Shown here piece by piece: positions 1 through 8,200 of a stretch of 64,000 nt of DNA. This stretch comes from Gallaecimonas mangrovi. GTDB taxonomy: Bacteria; Pseudomonadota; Gammaproteobacteria; Enterobacterales; Gallaecimonadaceae. Under the pieces are notes generated by a model that did no database searches, was not told where the DNA came from, and was given only the letters and a program-made list of their open reading frames with translations. The position numbers were made by a program, and so were the translations under genes. Within the stretch, counting starts at the first letter, position 1. Each line of letters opens with the position of its first letter. Location of the stretch: NCBI RefSeq assembly GCF_003367375.1, contig NZ_CP031416.1, forward strand, positions 1,247,501-1,311,500. Reading direction: 5' to 3'.

Positions 1-1036
1 GCAGTACGATGCCTTCACGGGCGGTATCCAGTGAGGCTTTTAAGCCATATTCCGGGTGGGTGAGCGTTTGCGCGCTATAGCCTTCTTGATCAACGCCGTA
101 GCGTACGGCGGCCCGCAGGTTACGTTTTACTTTGTCGTCAATGACGTTCTGGGTAATGGCGCCGCTGGCGAGCAGTGGGTCAAGGTTACTTTCGGTAAAT
201 TGCAGGCCCGACGGCATATCAAGGTCAGTACCGGCCCAGGCGCCTTGGAAGGGGTCTTGGATAGAGTTGAAGTCAGAGACCACAAAACCTTGATAGCCCC
301 ATTCACCTTTTAAAATATCGGTGATGATGTGGTGGTTTTCACAAGCGTAATAACCATTGACCTTGTTAAAGCCACACATAATTGACGCAATGTCAGCATT
401 TTTTACCAGTGATTCGAAAGGAACCAGATAAAGTTCGCGCAGGGTGCGCTCTGATACTTCCACATCCAAGTTATGGCGATTGGCTTCCTGTTCGTTAGCG
501 ATAAGGTGCTTGGCGCCAGCCATCACCCCTTCGCTTTGAATGCCGTTGGTAATAGAGGGGGCCATTACTGAGCAAAGATAAGGGTCTTCACCACAAATTG
601 ATTCTGCCGCCCGGCCATTAAAAGGGGTGCGATAGACGTTCACCACCGGTGACAGCATCTGTTCGCCACCGGCGATACGGGTTTCATAACCCAGAGCCTG
701 GCCGACTTCTTTGGCACGGTTAATGTTCCAAGTGGCCGCAAGGGCACTTTGTGACGGGTAACCTGCACCAAAGTTAGTGCCATCGACATGCACCGCCATG
801 GAAGAGTCATAAGCGATGGTGCCAGGAATGCCAAAGGCGTCTGATTCTGGGATCATGTGGCCATCATCAACGCGAATAAAAGCGATCTTTTGCGATTCGC
901 TCATATTGTCCAAAATAGCACTGACTCTGGCTTCAACTTGGGACCAAGTTTTACCACTGTAATAATTTGCATAAACGCTAGCTGGTAAGCTAACAAGCAG
1001 CATGCTGGCAAGCAGCTTTTTCTTGAAATGTCGCAT
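1..1036 (-). CDS. Secreted glycoside hydrolase family 3 (beta-glucosidase-like), 3' end off window
   Basis: Reading leftwards from the ATG at 1036 gives 345 open codons that run off the window edge, so the C-terminal half is missing. Residues 1-23 form a signal peptide (basic start MRHFKKK, hydrophobic core, cleavage near VYA). The rest is a GH3 N-terminal TIM barrel with motifs GYPSQSALAATWN, KHLIANEQEANRHN and VVSDFNSI; Asp255 of the last is the expected catalytic nucleophile. It closely resembles the GH3 protein encoded at 1606-4311, so the two are paralogues. The start has a good ribosome site (AGGGA, 8 bases upstream). GH3 enzymes remove terminal beta-linked sugars from oligosaccharides; the substrate cannot be read from sequence. 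It lies 36 bp downstream of a small secreted protein gene, probably in the same transcript. Confidence 0.9.
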   Translation of the reverse strand, partial: MRHFKKKLLASMLLVSLPASVYANYYSGKTWSQVEARVSAILDNMSESQKIAFIRVDDGHMIPESDAFGIPGTIAYDSSMAVHVDGTNFGAGYPSQSALAATWNINRAKEVGQALGYETRIAGGEQMLSPVVNVYRTPFNGRAAESICGEDPYLCSVMAPSITNGIQSEGVMAGAKHLIANEQEANRHNLDVEVSERTLRELYLVPFESLVKNADIASIMCGFNKVNGYYACENHHIITDILKGEWGYQGFVVSDFNSIQDPFQGAWAGTDLDMPSGLQFTESNLDPLLASGAITQNVIDDKVKRNLRAAVRYGVDQEGYSAQTLTHPEYGLKASLDTAREGIVL

Positions 1037-1072
1037 AAGAAATTCCCTGTATAAAAAAACGAACGCTGGGGG

Positions 1073-1327
1073 TTAGTCGTGGCTTTTATCCGCAGACGTA
1101 GTGTCCGTTTTTGCATCATCTTTTTTGACGGAATAGTCGAATAGCTGATGATTTTTCGTGCTGCTCTTTTCTTTATAATCTTTAGCGTGAGTAAGACTTT
1201 CTTTTTGTTTTTCCAGTTTTTGGTGAGCTTTTACGCCTTGATGGTGTTGGTCGGTATCGGCCAAGGCATTTGTGGTGATGAATGAAAAAAGTATGCTCAA
1301 AGCATACAACGGTGCTTTTTTATTCAT
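1073..1327 (-). CDS. Small secreted lysine-rich protein upstream of GH3
   Basis: An 84-residue protein of unrecognised family. Residues 1-23 look like a signal peptide (MNKKAPLYALSILFSF core, cleavage near ALA). The mature part is about 60 residues, very hydrophilic, rich in Lys, Asp, His, Ser and Thr, and contains no cysteine. The start is preceded by a GGAGC ribosome site. The gene sits immediately before a GH3 gene, as does a similar-sized secreted protein at 4337-4597. The two share spaced residues: a Ser followed by Asp-Tyr, then a Val-x-Lys-Lys-Asp/Asp-Ala stretch and an acidic/basic tail. This suggests the small gene and the hydrolase were duplicated together. Function is unknown. Confidence 0.6.
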   Translation of the reverse strand: MNKKAPLYALSILFSFITTNALADTDQHHQGVKAHQKLEKQKESLTHAKDYKEKSSTKNHQLFDYSVKKDDAKTDTTSADKSHD

Positions 1328-1572
1328 AACAAGGCTCCTGAAAAAAAGTTAATTTAAAATTGCCTATTGGTAAATTTATTAGGCAAATCTGTTTTTACAT
1401 ATCTTTGATGAATGAAAAATTAATATTTTTATTTGCTTTATTTTTTTAAATTAAAAATAAATAAGCTCTATTTAAAATCTCAATTTGTAGATAAATGCCA
1501 TTGTCAATGCTGAAAAACTTTGTACAGCTTTGTGCATGAAATGTGTAAATCTAGGCACGTTGCTTTTAAATA
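1328..1572. other. AT-rich leader/promoter region of first GH3 cassette
   Basis: About 245 bp, strongly AT-rich, with no open frame of note. It should hold the promoter for the minus-strand pair ending at position 1. A perfect 7-bp inverted repeat (TTGCCTA at 1360-1366, TAGGCAA at 1380-1386, 13-base spacer) lies about 33 bases upstream of the small gene's start, either as an operator or as a hairpin in the mRNA leader. No -35/-10 pair could be chosen with confidence. Confidence 0.35.
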
Positions 1573-1597
1573 AAAAAAGGCGAGCCTAGGCCCGCCT
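1573..1597 (-). terminator. Intrinsic terminator after second GH3 gene
   Basis: On the minus strand a GGCGGGC/GCTCGCC stem with a CTAG loop is followed by a T-rich run, 9 bases beyond the stop codon of the GH3 gene at 1606-4311. It separates the two GH3 cassettes into independent transcription units. Confidence 0.8.
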
Positions 1598-1605
1598 TTG
1601 GTTAT

Positions 1606-4311
1606 TTAATAAGCTTCATCAGCACTGACCTGCACTGCTTGCTGCAGTGGGTAAGGTAGGGGATTGGAATAATAGGTCCCGACACTGATGGCGTCTGGCG
1701 CCGTTACCGCTTGGCTAAGGGGTAAGTTGTCGGAGCTGTCGCCAACCAGAACATTGAACTCACTGCCAGCCGGTACTTTCCAGGTGTTATCGCTCTGCAC
1801 GTAATAAGAGAAAGAACGGGCGTTAAGCGGAATGGTGACAGTTTTGCTTTCACCTGCTTCCAGATACACCTTGGCAAAGCCTTTTAACTCATGGTCAGGG
1901 CGATCAACCGACGGGTTAACCGGCTGCACATAAAGCTCGGCCGTTTCATAGCCAGCCCGGCCACCGCTATTGGTAACGGTAACAGTGGCGTTAATGGTGC
2001 CGTCTTGTGTGACATCACTGCTAGATAGTTTGAGGTTACTGAAACTAAAGCTGGTGTAGCTCAAACCGAAGCCAAATGGGTACAACGGCTTATGGGTGCT
2101 GCTCTCATAACCGCGGTAGCCCATGTTTAAGCCTTCGCTATAGGTCATGGTGGTTTTGGCATCATCACCCAGGTAATCGTCCGGATCCGAGTAAGACGCG
2201 TAGCTGGGGTTATATTTCAGCCACTTATCTAAGGTGATAGGCAATTTACCTGAGGGGTTAACATCGCCGTATAAAATTTCTGCCAGCGCCTGGCCGCCAA
2301 ACTGGCCGCTATACCAAGCATGCAAAATCGCCCCGGCATTGTTGGCCCAAGGCAGCATCAACATGGCGCCACCTCCGTGCATTACCACAACGGTGTTGCT
2401 ATTGGCTTTGGTCACTTCCTTGAGCATGTAGCCTTGGGCTTCCGGCAAGGTGAAGTTGTGGTCGAGGGTTTCACCGTCGGTTTCAAAGTCACGCCCGACA
2501 ACGGCCACCACGGCATCGTAATCGCTCAGGTCAGTAGGTGGCTCCAAAGACGCCCAGCTAAGTTGAACACCACAAATGCTGCCGTACTTGGCGCTAAAGG
2601 CACGTAAGCGACTGTATTCCAGCTTAAAGCTGTACAGTTTACCGGCGGTAAGTTTTTTGGTTTTAATCGATTTTTCGATGGTAACCACCAAGTCAGTTGC
2701 CTTGGGAGTACCGTCACTTTGTGCAACTAACTCGCCGTCTATCCAAAGTTTAAAGGGACCATCTGCCCGAACTTTAAAGACCTGTCGGCCAGATATCGTC
2801 GGCTTAAATTTACCGGTAAAGCGGGCACCAAAAGAACCAATGGTGGGAGTGACATCGGTAATGTCACGGGTGCCATCGGCAGTGACATCGGTCATCTCGG
2901 TCCAGTCAAAGTTGATCCCAGCTTCGGTGCGGGTTAATTCAGGGTCGCCGGACAAGTCTGTGTTGTCGTAATACTCGGCTTTTATACCGGTCTCGCAGCT
3001 ATCTGAACTGGCGGTACAGTCTGGTTGATACCAGACAGCCGTTTTCGGCACCGGCGACATGGATGAAATATAGGTAATGTTACTGGTGCTGTTGTTAAGG
3101 CTCTGAAGGCCAGCAAGTTCTGTAACATAACCGGATGTTGGAACCGAGTAGGGCGTACCGAAAGGCGAACCGGGAGGCAAATCTGCCATACGGCCAATCA
3201 CGGCAATTTTGGCACTTTTACTCAGTGGCAACAGACCACCGTCGCCGCCGCTGGCGCCTTTGTTCTTCAGTAGTACTATCCCTTGACGGGCTACGTCAAT
3301 TGACGCTTGTTCACCGTGTTCTGGTTCGGTCAGGGTTTGGGCATCATAAACGTTTTTATCAAAGCCAAAGCGCACCAAGGTGCGCAAATTGCGGCGCACT
3401 TTATTGTCGATAACGTCCTGACTTAAGGTGCCATCTTCCAAATAAGGGGTGAGCTTGTTTACGGTGAAGTAATAGCCGGAAGGCTGGTCCATGTCGGTAC
3501 CGGCCTGGGCGGCATCATAGGTATTCACAATAGAGTTGAAGTCGGAGCTCACCATGCCGTGAAAACCCCATTCTCCCTTGAGCACATCCGTTATCAAGAA
3601 ATGGTTAGAGCAGGCTTGCACGCCATTGATGTAGTTAAAACCACACATAACGGCGGCAATGTTGGCGTTTTTAACCAGGGATTCAAACGGCGGCATGTAG
3701 AGCTCACGCATGGGTCTTGCCGCCATTTCTACGTCAAGGTTGTAGCGGTTGGCTTCTTGCTCGTTGGCCAGCCAATGTTTGGCGGTAGAGGTTACGCCTT
3801 GGGCTTGAATGCCGTTGGTCAAAGCTGGTGCCATAACCGCACAAAGGAATGGGTCTTCACCGCAGATGCTTTCTGCATTACGCCCCCCAAGCGGGGTGCG
3901 ATACAAGTTTACAACGGGTGACAACTGGTGTTCGGCGCCTGACATTCGGGTTTCATACCCTAAAGCCAAGCCTTCTTCTTGGGCTAAGGCGTAGTTCCAA
4001 GTGGCAGCCAAAGCTGTCTGCGAGGGGTAGCTGGCACCGTAAAGTGCTTTTGTTGCCTTAACTCGGATCCCCATGGATGAATCCACAGAGTTAGTACCGG
4101 GCAGATCAAACCGGTCAAAGGGCGGTAATAAATAGCCACTGCCAGCATGGATATAAGCGATTTTTTCTGCTTCGGTCATATTATCCAAAATATTGGATAC
4201 GCGTTTTTCCACGTATTGGGAATTATTCTGAGTATTTCCCGCAGCAAAAGTTAATGATGGCAAAAGGGCAAAAAACAAGCCCCCTGCCAAGATTGCCTTG
4301 TCAGGTTTCAT
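1606..4311 (-). CDS. Secreted glycoside hydrolase family 3 with PA14 insertion
   Basis: A 901-residue secreted GH3 enzyme. The ATG at 4311 is preferred over an in-frame GTG at 4317 because the AGGA ribosome site is properly spaced only for the ATG. A signal peptide spans about residues 1-24. The order is GH3 N-terminal barrel (about 30-330; MVSSDFNSI with nucleophile Asp257), then the GH3 C-terminal domain interrupted by a PA14-like insertion (about 440-610, beginning near IKAEYYDNTDLSGDP), then a fibronectin-III-like end (about 750-870). The architecture matches bacterial beta-glucosidases/xylosidases in which PA14 shapes the substrate pocket. It probably acts on oligosaccharides outside the cell or in the periplasm. 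It is a paralogue of the partial gene at 1-1036 and is preceded by its own small secreted protein gene. Confidence 0.93.
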   Translation of the reverse strand: MKPDKAILAGGLFFALLPSLTFAAGNTQNNSQYVEKRVSNILDNMTEAEKIAYIHAGSGYLLPPFDRFDLPGTNSVDSSMGIRVKATKALYGASYPSQTALAATWNYALAQEEGLALGYETRMSGAEHQLSPVVNLYRTPLGGRNAESICGEDPFLCAVMAPALTNGIQAQGVTSTAKHWLANEQEANRYNLDVEMAARPMRELYMPPFESLVKNANIAAVMCGFNYINGVQACSNHFLITDVLKGEWGFHGMVSSDFNSIVNTYDAAQAGTDMDQPSGYYFTVNKLTPYLEDGTLSQDVIDNKVRRNLRTLVRFGFDKNVYDAQTLTEPEHGEQASIDVARQGIVLLKNKGASGGDGGLLPLSKSAKIAVIGRMADLPPGSPFGTPYSVPTSGYVTELAGLQSLNNSTSNITYISSMSPVPKTAVWYQPDCTASSDSCETGIKAEYYDNTDLSGDPELTRTEAGINFDWTEMTDVTADGTRDITDVTPTIGSFGARFTGKFKPTISGRQVFKVRADGPFKLWIDGELVAQSDGTPKATDLVVTIEKSIKTKKLTAGKLYSFKLEYSRLRAFSAKYGSICGVQLSWASLEPPTDLSDYDAVVAVVGRDFETDGETLDHNFTLPEAQGYMLKEVTKANSNTVVVMHGGGAMLMLPWANNAGAILHAWYSGQFGGQALAEILYGDVNPSGKLPITLDKWLKYNPSYASYSDPDDYLGDDAKTTMTYSEGLNMGYRGYESSTHKPLYPFGFGLSYTSFSFSNLKLSSSDVTQDGTINATVTVTNSGGRAGYETAELYVQPVNPSVDRPDHELKGFAKVYLEAGESKTVTIPLNARSFSYYVQSDNTWKVPAGSEFNVLVGDSSDNLPLSQAVTAPDAISVGTYYSNPLPYPLQQAVQVSADEAY

Positions 4312-4336
4312 GATCACAGTCCTGTAATTAACGAGG

Positions 4337-4597
4337 TTAGTTGTCGTTTTTGTTTTTTGTGTCTTTAGGTTCCGGCAGGGCGTCTTTTTTGTTTACTGGT
4401 GCTTGCAGCAGTGTTTTTCTTGGACCTTTTTCGTTAGAAACGTAGTCACTGGTGCGAAGGACGCTTGCTTGCTGTTGTGCAACTTTGTCGCGTTCCTTAG
4501 CACTGTGCAGATCATCTTGGCTACTCTGTGCATAAGACAGTGTTGATAATGAAAAGCACAGTAAGCCGAGGGTGGTGGTTGTTTTTAATACATTCAC
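4337..4597 (-). CDS. Small secreted charged protein upstream of PA14-GH3
   Basis: An 86-residue protein of unrecognised family. Residues 1-23 are a clear signal peptide (MNVLKTTTTLGLLCFSLSTL, cleavage near SYA). The mature portion is rich in Lys, Asp, Gln and Asn, without cysteine or membrane segments. A GGAGCT ribosome site lies upstream of the ATG. Its stop is 25 bp before the ATG of the PA14-GH3 gene, so the two are almost certainly cotranscribed. It resembles the protein at 1073-1327 in size, composition, position and a few spaced residues (Asp-Tyr; Val-Asn-Lys-Lys-Asp-Ala). A helper, anchor or inhibitor of the hydrolase is possible, but this rests on context alone. Confidence 0.6.
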   Translation of the reverse strand: MNVLKTTTTLGLLCFSLSTLSYAQSSQDDLHSAKERDKVAQQQASVLRTSDYVSNEKGPRKTLLQAPVNKKDALPEPKDTKNKNDN

Positions 4598-4794
4598 ACA
4601 TAGCTCCTTTGTAATGAGTGAAACTGCGATGCTGCATATTGATTTATATGTTTCAAAAAAAGGTTATCTATGTGGAGAATTTTGAGTAGAACAAATCAAG
4701 GTGTTAATTTTTTTGGTTTGTTTATTGCTAATATTCAAATGGAGTTTTTGCAATATGCCTTACTGCGTTGGAGGCCTTTAAATTCGAACAGCTA
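4598..4794. other. Promoter/leader region of second GH3 cassette
   Basis: About 200 bp of AT-rich DNA between a terminator and the small secreted protein gene. It should contain the promoter reading leftwards into 4597. No open frame and no convincing operator were seen. With the terminator and the stretch to 4919, the gene-free interval is about 320 bp. Confidence 0.3.
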
Positions 4795-4821
4795 CAAAAA
4801 AAGACGCTTTTTAAAGGCGTC
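4795..4821 (-). terminator. Intrinsic terminator after retropepsin-like gene
   Basis: On the minus strand, a GACGCC/GCGTC stem-loop is followed by eight T residues, about 100 bp beyond the stop of the gene at 4920-5363. Confidence 0.65.
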
Positions 4822-4919
4822 CTTTGTTGATAAATAACGGTTTGTCAGTTTTTATTTAATTAATAAATCGCAATACACATTTACCTAAACCTTAATCTGG
4901 CCCATAAGCAAACCCATGC

Positions 4920-5363
4920 TTAATGGCTGCCTAGTTTTAAGCTATATTCTTTGCTGACATCGACCACCATCACGTTTTCTAGGATGTTTCGGCCAATGAG
5001 AACCGGAAAGCCTAAATGTGAGCGATCAGAAAGGTTAAATTCAGCTTTTTGCGTAAGTGGGCCAATATCAAATTCAAATTCAACCACCGGCCGGCGTTCA
5101 CCTTGTTCTGATGTTGATTGAATAATGCGCACCCAACGCAGCACTTTTCGCTCTACCGCCATAAAGCCTTGGCCTTTATCGTCGGTAGGAATATTAAAAC
5201 GCACCCAGTCACAGCCATCGACTTCGAAGCTTTCAATGTCTCTGGCATCTAAAGAGGCCGAGGTTGCGCCGGTATCGATGCGGGCGGTGAGCACCGCATC
5301 TGACGGGTGCAGGCGCACCGACTCTAACGCCCCTACCAGTAATTTCTCGTGCTGCTCTGCCAT
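4920..5363 (-). CDS. Retropepsin-like 'ATP-dependent zinc protease' family protein (RimB/DUF785-like)
   Basis: A 147-residue cytoplasmic protein matching the family once named ATP-dependent zinc protease (PF05618) and now regarded as retropepsin-like. The hallmark is the single aspartic-protease motif ARIDTGATSASL near residues 27-38, followed by beta-rich sequence and a conserved VLIGRN element near residue 122. Members are dimeric aspartic-peptidase folds, often found near rimK-type ligases; no rimK is seen here. No signal peptide. A terminator follows about 100 bp downstream. Family assignment is firm; the substrate is unknown. Confidence 0.8.
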   Translation of the reverse strand: MAEQHEKLLVGALESVRLHPSDAVLTARIDTGATSASLDARDIESFEVDGCDWVRFNIPTDDKGQGFMAVERKVLRWVRIIQSTSEQGERRPVVEFEFDIGPLTQKAEFNLSDRSHLGFPVLIGRNILENVMVVDVSKEYSLKLGSH

Positions 5364-5478
5364 TTTATTCTCCCGCCTCTACATCGAGGTGTTGGTTATT
5401 GTTGCAAGGGCAGCCGTGCCCGTAGCCGTTATTTTAGCGGCTAAATTGCGCTTGTTTACGATTAGCTGATAATGCGGT

Positions 5479-6459
5479 TTAGCCGGCCGTGGCAATGAGT
5501 ACCGCTCTTTTGGGCGCCGGATAACCTTCAACGGTTTTGGTGGGGTCTTTGGGGTCTAAAAAGTCGGCCAAAGAATCATTGCGCATCCAGGCGGTAGTGC
5601 GCTGCTCATCCGTGCTGGTGGTGTCAATGTCTACCACCTTGATGTCTTTAAAGCCGCAGCGGCTGACCCACAGTTTCAGCGCTTCGGCTGAGGGCAGGAA
5701 CCAGACATTACGCATCTGCGCGTAACGGTCTTGGGGCACCAGCACCGCATTTTGGTCACCATCAATGACCAAGGTTTCCAGTACCAGCTCGCCGCCGGTT
5801 TTTAACTGGTTACGAAGCTGTTCCAAATGCTCGATGGGGCTTTTACGGTGGTAGAGCACGCCCATCGAAAACACCGTATCAAAGGCGTTGAGTGCGGGGA
5901 GCTGCTCGATACCCAGCGGTAATAAGTCGATGGGCAAATTTTCGCGGCCACCTTTTACAAAGTGTTTGATGGCCTGGAACTGAATAAGAAACAGCTCTGA
6001 GGGGTCAATGCCCACCACTCGCCAGGCATCTTCACCCAGCATGCGCCACATGTGGTAGCCACTGCCGCAGCCAACATCAAGCACAAAGCGGTTTTTCAAA
6101 GGGGAAATGTGCGGTAGCAGCCGCTGCCATTTCCAGTCGGAACGCCATTCGGTGTCAAGGTGCACACCGTGCACAAAGTAGGGGCCTTTGCGCCAGGGAT
6201 GAAACTTTTGCAGCAAGCCCTCAATGGCTTTTTGGGTGCCATAGTCTACTTCGCCGCTAGCACCGATGCTGACACTGTTTTTTAAATCCAGCTGCTGGGT
6301 GTTTATTTCGGGCAGCTGGCTAAGAATGCGTTGCCAGTGGCGAAACTCGCTATGGCGGCTTTGTTCTTCCCACTCTCGCAGCTGCTTTGGCAGCACTTCC
6401 AGCCAATGGCTGAGTTGGCTTTGGGCAATGTCGGCATAAAAACGCTGAAACCAGTTCAT
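5479..6459 (-). CDS. cmoB: tRNA U34 carboxymethyltransferase CmoB
   Basis: A 326-residue enzyme that transfers the carboxymethyl group of carboxy-S-adenosylmethionine to 5-hydroxyuridine at wobble position 34, making uridine-5-oxyacetic acid in several tRNAs. The Rossmann methyltransferase motif [13 protein letters not shown] is near residues 128-140, followed by VVGIDPSE. Length agrees with E. coli CmoB (323). The N-terminal third (helical, Trp-rich) is the usual CmoB extension. The gene starts 12 bp after cmoA in the usual cmoA-cmoB order. Identification is confident because both genes of the pathway are adjacent. Confidence 0.95.
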   Translation of the reverse strand: MNWFQRFYADIAQSQLSHWLEVLPKQLREWEEQSRHSEFRHWQRILSQLPEINTQQLDLKNSVSIGASGEVDYGTQKAIEGLLQKFHPWRKGPYFVHGVHLDTEWRSDWKWQRLLPHISPLKNRFVLDVGCGSGYHMWRMLGEDAWRVVGIDPSELFLIQFQAIKHFVKGGRENLPIDLLPLGIEQLPALNAFDTVFSMGVLYHRKSPIEHLEQLRNQLKTGGELVLETLVIDGDQNAVLVPQDRYAQMRNVWFLPSAEALKLWVSRCGFKDIKVVDIDTTSTDEQRTTAWMRNDSLADFLDPKDPTKTVEGYPAPKRAVLIATAG

Positions 6460-6471
6460 TGTCGGGCCTTG

Positions 6472-7197
6472 TTATTTAATGGCAACCAAAGAGGCGAAGT
6501 TGTAGCACTGATACCAAAACTGACTGTGGCTAAAGCCGGCAGCGCTTAACCGGGCCAGGTGTTTTTGTGGGCTGTCGGGGCGCATCACGTTTTCAATGGC
6601 AGTACGTTTTTGGGCGATTTCCAGCTCGGAGTAACCGTTGTCACGTTTAAAGTCCCAATGCAGCTCGCACAATAAATCGTTAATGGCACTGTCTTCAAAG
6701 ACCAGCTTTTCTGATAGCAGCAGCAGGCCGCCGGGGCGAAGGCCAGCGTAAATTTTGTTGATAAGGGCTTCACGCTCTTGCGGGGGTAAAAACTGCAGGG
6801 TGAAGTTAAGGACCACCATCGATGCGTTATCAATATCGATATCGCGAATGTCGGCCTGCTTAAGGGCAACCTCAACCTTGCCTTTATAGGCGGCAAGTTG
6901 CCGGGTTGCGCGGGTTATCATCGCTTCCGAGCTATCAACGGCAATCAGCTCAACGCCTTCAACATCCACGCTGCGTTTTATGGCAAGGCTGGCGGCCCCT
7001 AAGGAACAACCCAGGTCATAAATGCGGCTGCCGGATTTAGCAAAGCGCGGTGCCAGCTTTTCCAAGGTGTGCAAAATGGTGGTGTAGCCCGGCACCGAGC
7101 GGTTGATCATATCGTTAAAAACGTCGGCTACTTGCTCGTCAAAGGCAAAATCTTTCACAGCGCCTTGGGGTTTGGAATAGATACGATCTTCAGACAT
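6472..7197 (-). CDS. cmoA: Carboxy-S-adenosyl-L-methionine synthase CmoA
   Basis: A 241-residue class I methyltransferase-fold enzyme that makes carboxy-SAM from SAM and prephenate for CmoB. The SAM-binding motif IYDLGCSLGAAS lies near residue 60, followed by the acidic VDSSEAM strand end. The family sequence MVVLNFTLQFLPP is present near residue 127. Length matches E. coli CmoA (247). A GAGGTGG ribosome site sits before the ATG. It is the first gene of the cmoAB pair. Confidence 0.95.
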   Translation of the reverse strand: MSEDRIYSKPQGAVKDFAFDEQVADVFNDMINRSVPGYTTILHTLEKLAPRFAKSGSRIYDLGCSLGAASLAIKRSVDVEGVELIAVDSSEAMITRATRQLAAYKGKVEVALKQADIRDIDIDNASMVVLNFTLQFLPPQEREALINKIYAGLRPGGLLLLSEKLVFEDSAINDLLCELHWDFKRDNGYSELEIAQKRTAIENVMRPDSPQKHLARLSAAGFSHSQFWYQCYNFASLVAIK

Positions 7198-7256
7198 ACA
7201 CCACCTCGCTAAAAAACGGGCGCTATTTTGCCACCCTTTAAGGCTGCTCGCAGCCT

Positions 7257-8102
7257 TTAAAACAGTGAGGCCTGTGCAAAGGGCGGTAACGCTGGCAAGG
7301 GGTGGCGCTTTGCCACTTGTTCATAAAACCAGCGTGCCAGCTGCGGCGCCTGGTCGTTGTCGGCGGTGTGAACAAAAAAGCTCGGGCTTTTACCTTGTTT
7401 AAGCCAAGTGGCCACTTTATCTACCCAGGGCGCTAAAAACGCACTGTTGCGGCCAGCGTCGGGTAAGCCAATAAAGCGCACCACCGGTTTTTGGCCGGTG
7501 GCAATGGCGTGTACCGGCAGCTTGGGCTTTTTTTGCTGGGCATCAATCAGCACGGCATCGCTAGCGGGTAGAGAAAACACTGGCCGACTGTCCATAATGA
7601 TGCGGTCGATACCCTTATCCATTAAAAATCGGTTGAAGGCTTTTTCGCTGTCGCCCTTTTCAAAAAAGCTGCGGTGGCGCACCTCTATCGCCAGCGGCAG
7701 CTCCGCCGGCAGCGCCTCTACAAACTGCACCAAAGCGCCCGCCTGCTCTGGGCCAAATTGCGCCGGTAGCTGCAGCAGAAAATGGCTGGTGCGGGAAAAC
7801 AGAGGCCTTAGCCTGGTTAAAAAGGTATCGAGCTCTTTTTCAGCGCCGACCAACGCTTTATGGTGGCTGATGGTTTGTGGGAATTTAAAGGTAAAGCGAA
7901 AGTGTTCGGGCACGCTGTCTGCCCAACGCAAAACAGTGTCTTCGCTGGGCAGCGCATAAAAGGTAGTATTACCCTCAATAGCACTGAACACCCGGGCATA
8001 ATGGGCCAGGTGTTGGTTTTGGGGCGTGCCCGGTGGATACAATAAATGTTTCCAACCGGGGTGAGACCACATAGGGCATCCGAGATACAGCATGGCGGCC
8101 AT
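7257..8102 (-). CDS. DUF72 family protein (YecE-like)
   Basis: A 281-residue protein of the DUF72/YecE family, predicted to be a TIM barrel. Family features are the LYLGCPMWSHPGW start, EGNTTFYALPS near residue 43, FTFKFPQTISHHK near 70 and a near C-terminal FFVHTADNDQAPQLA. No established reaction. It neighbours cmoAB and is divergent from aspS, with about 98 bp between them for two promoters. A second ATG nine bases in (8093) could be the true start; neither has a good ribosome site. Confidence 0.88.
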   Translation of the reverse strand: MAAMLYLGCPMWSHPGWKHLLYPPGTPQNQHLAHYARVFSAIEGNTTFYALPSEDTVLRWADSVPEHFRFTFKFPQTISHHKALVGAEKELDTFLTRLRPLFSRTSHFLLQLPAQFGPEQAGALVQFVEALPAELPLAIEVRHRSFFEKGDSEKAFNRFLMDKGIDRIIMDSRPVFSLPASDAVLIDAQQKKPKLPVHAIATGQKPVVRFIGLPDAGRNSAFLAPWVDKVATWLKQGKSPSFFVHTADNDQAPQLARWFYEQVAKRHPLPALPPFAQASLF

Positions 8103-8200
8103 TATAGCGAGTCAATTGAATCCCCCAAGCCCTGGTCGTTATAATCGGCGGTCATTAAGGCCATCAAGCCACTCTTCTTCGTCAAAGGACTTTAAGTTTC

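Noticed and set aside
1606-4311. Polysaccharide utilisation locus
   Set aside because: No SusC/SusD pair or sugar transporter adjoins the GH3 genes; the TonB receptor is 50 kb away.
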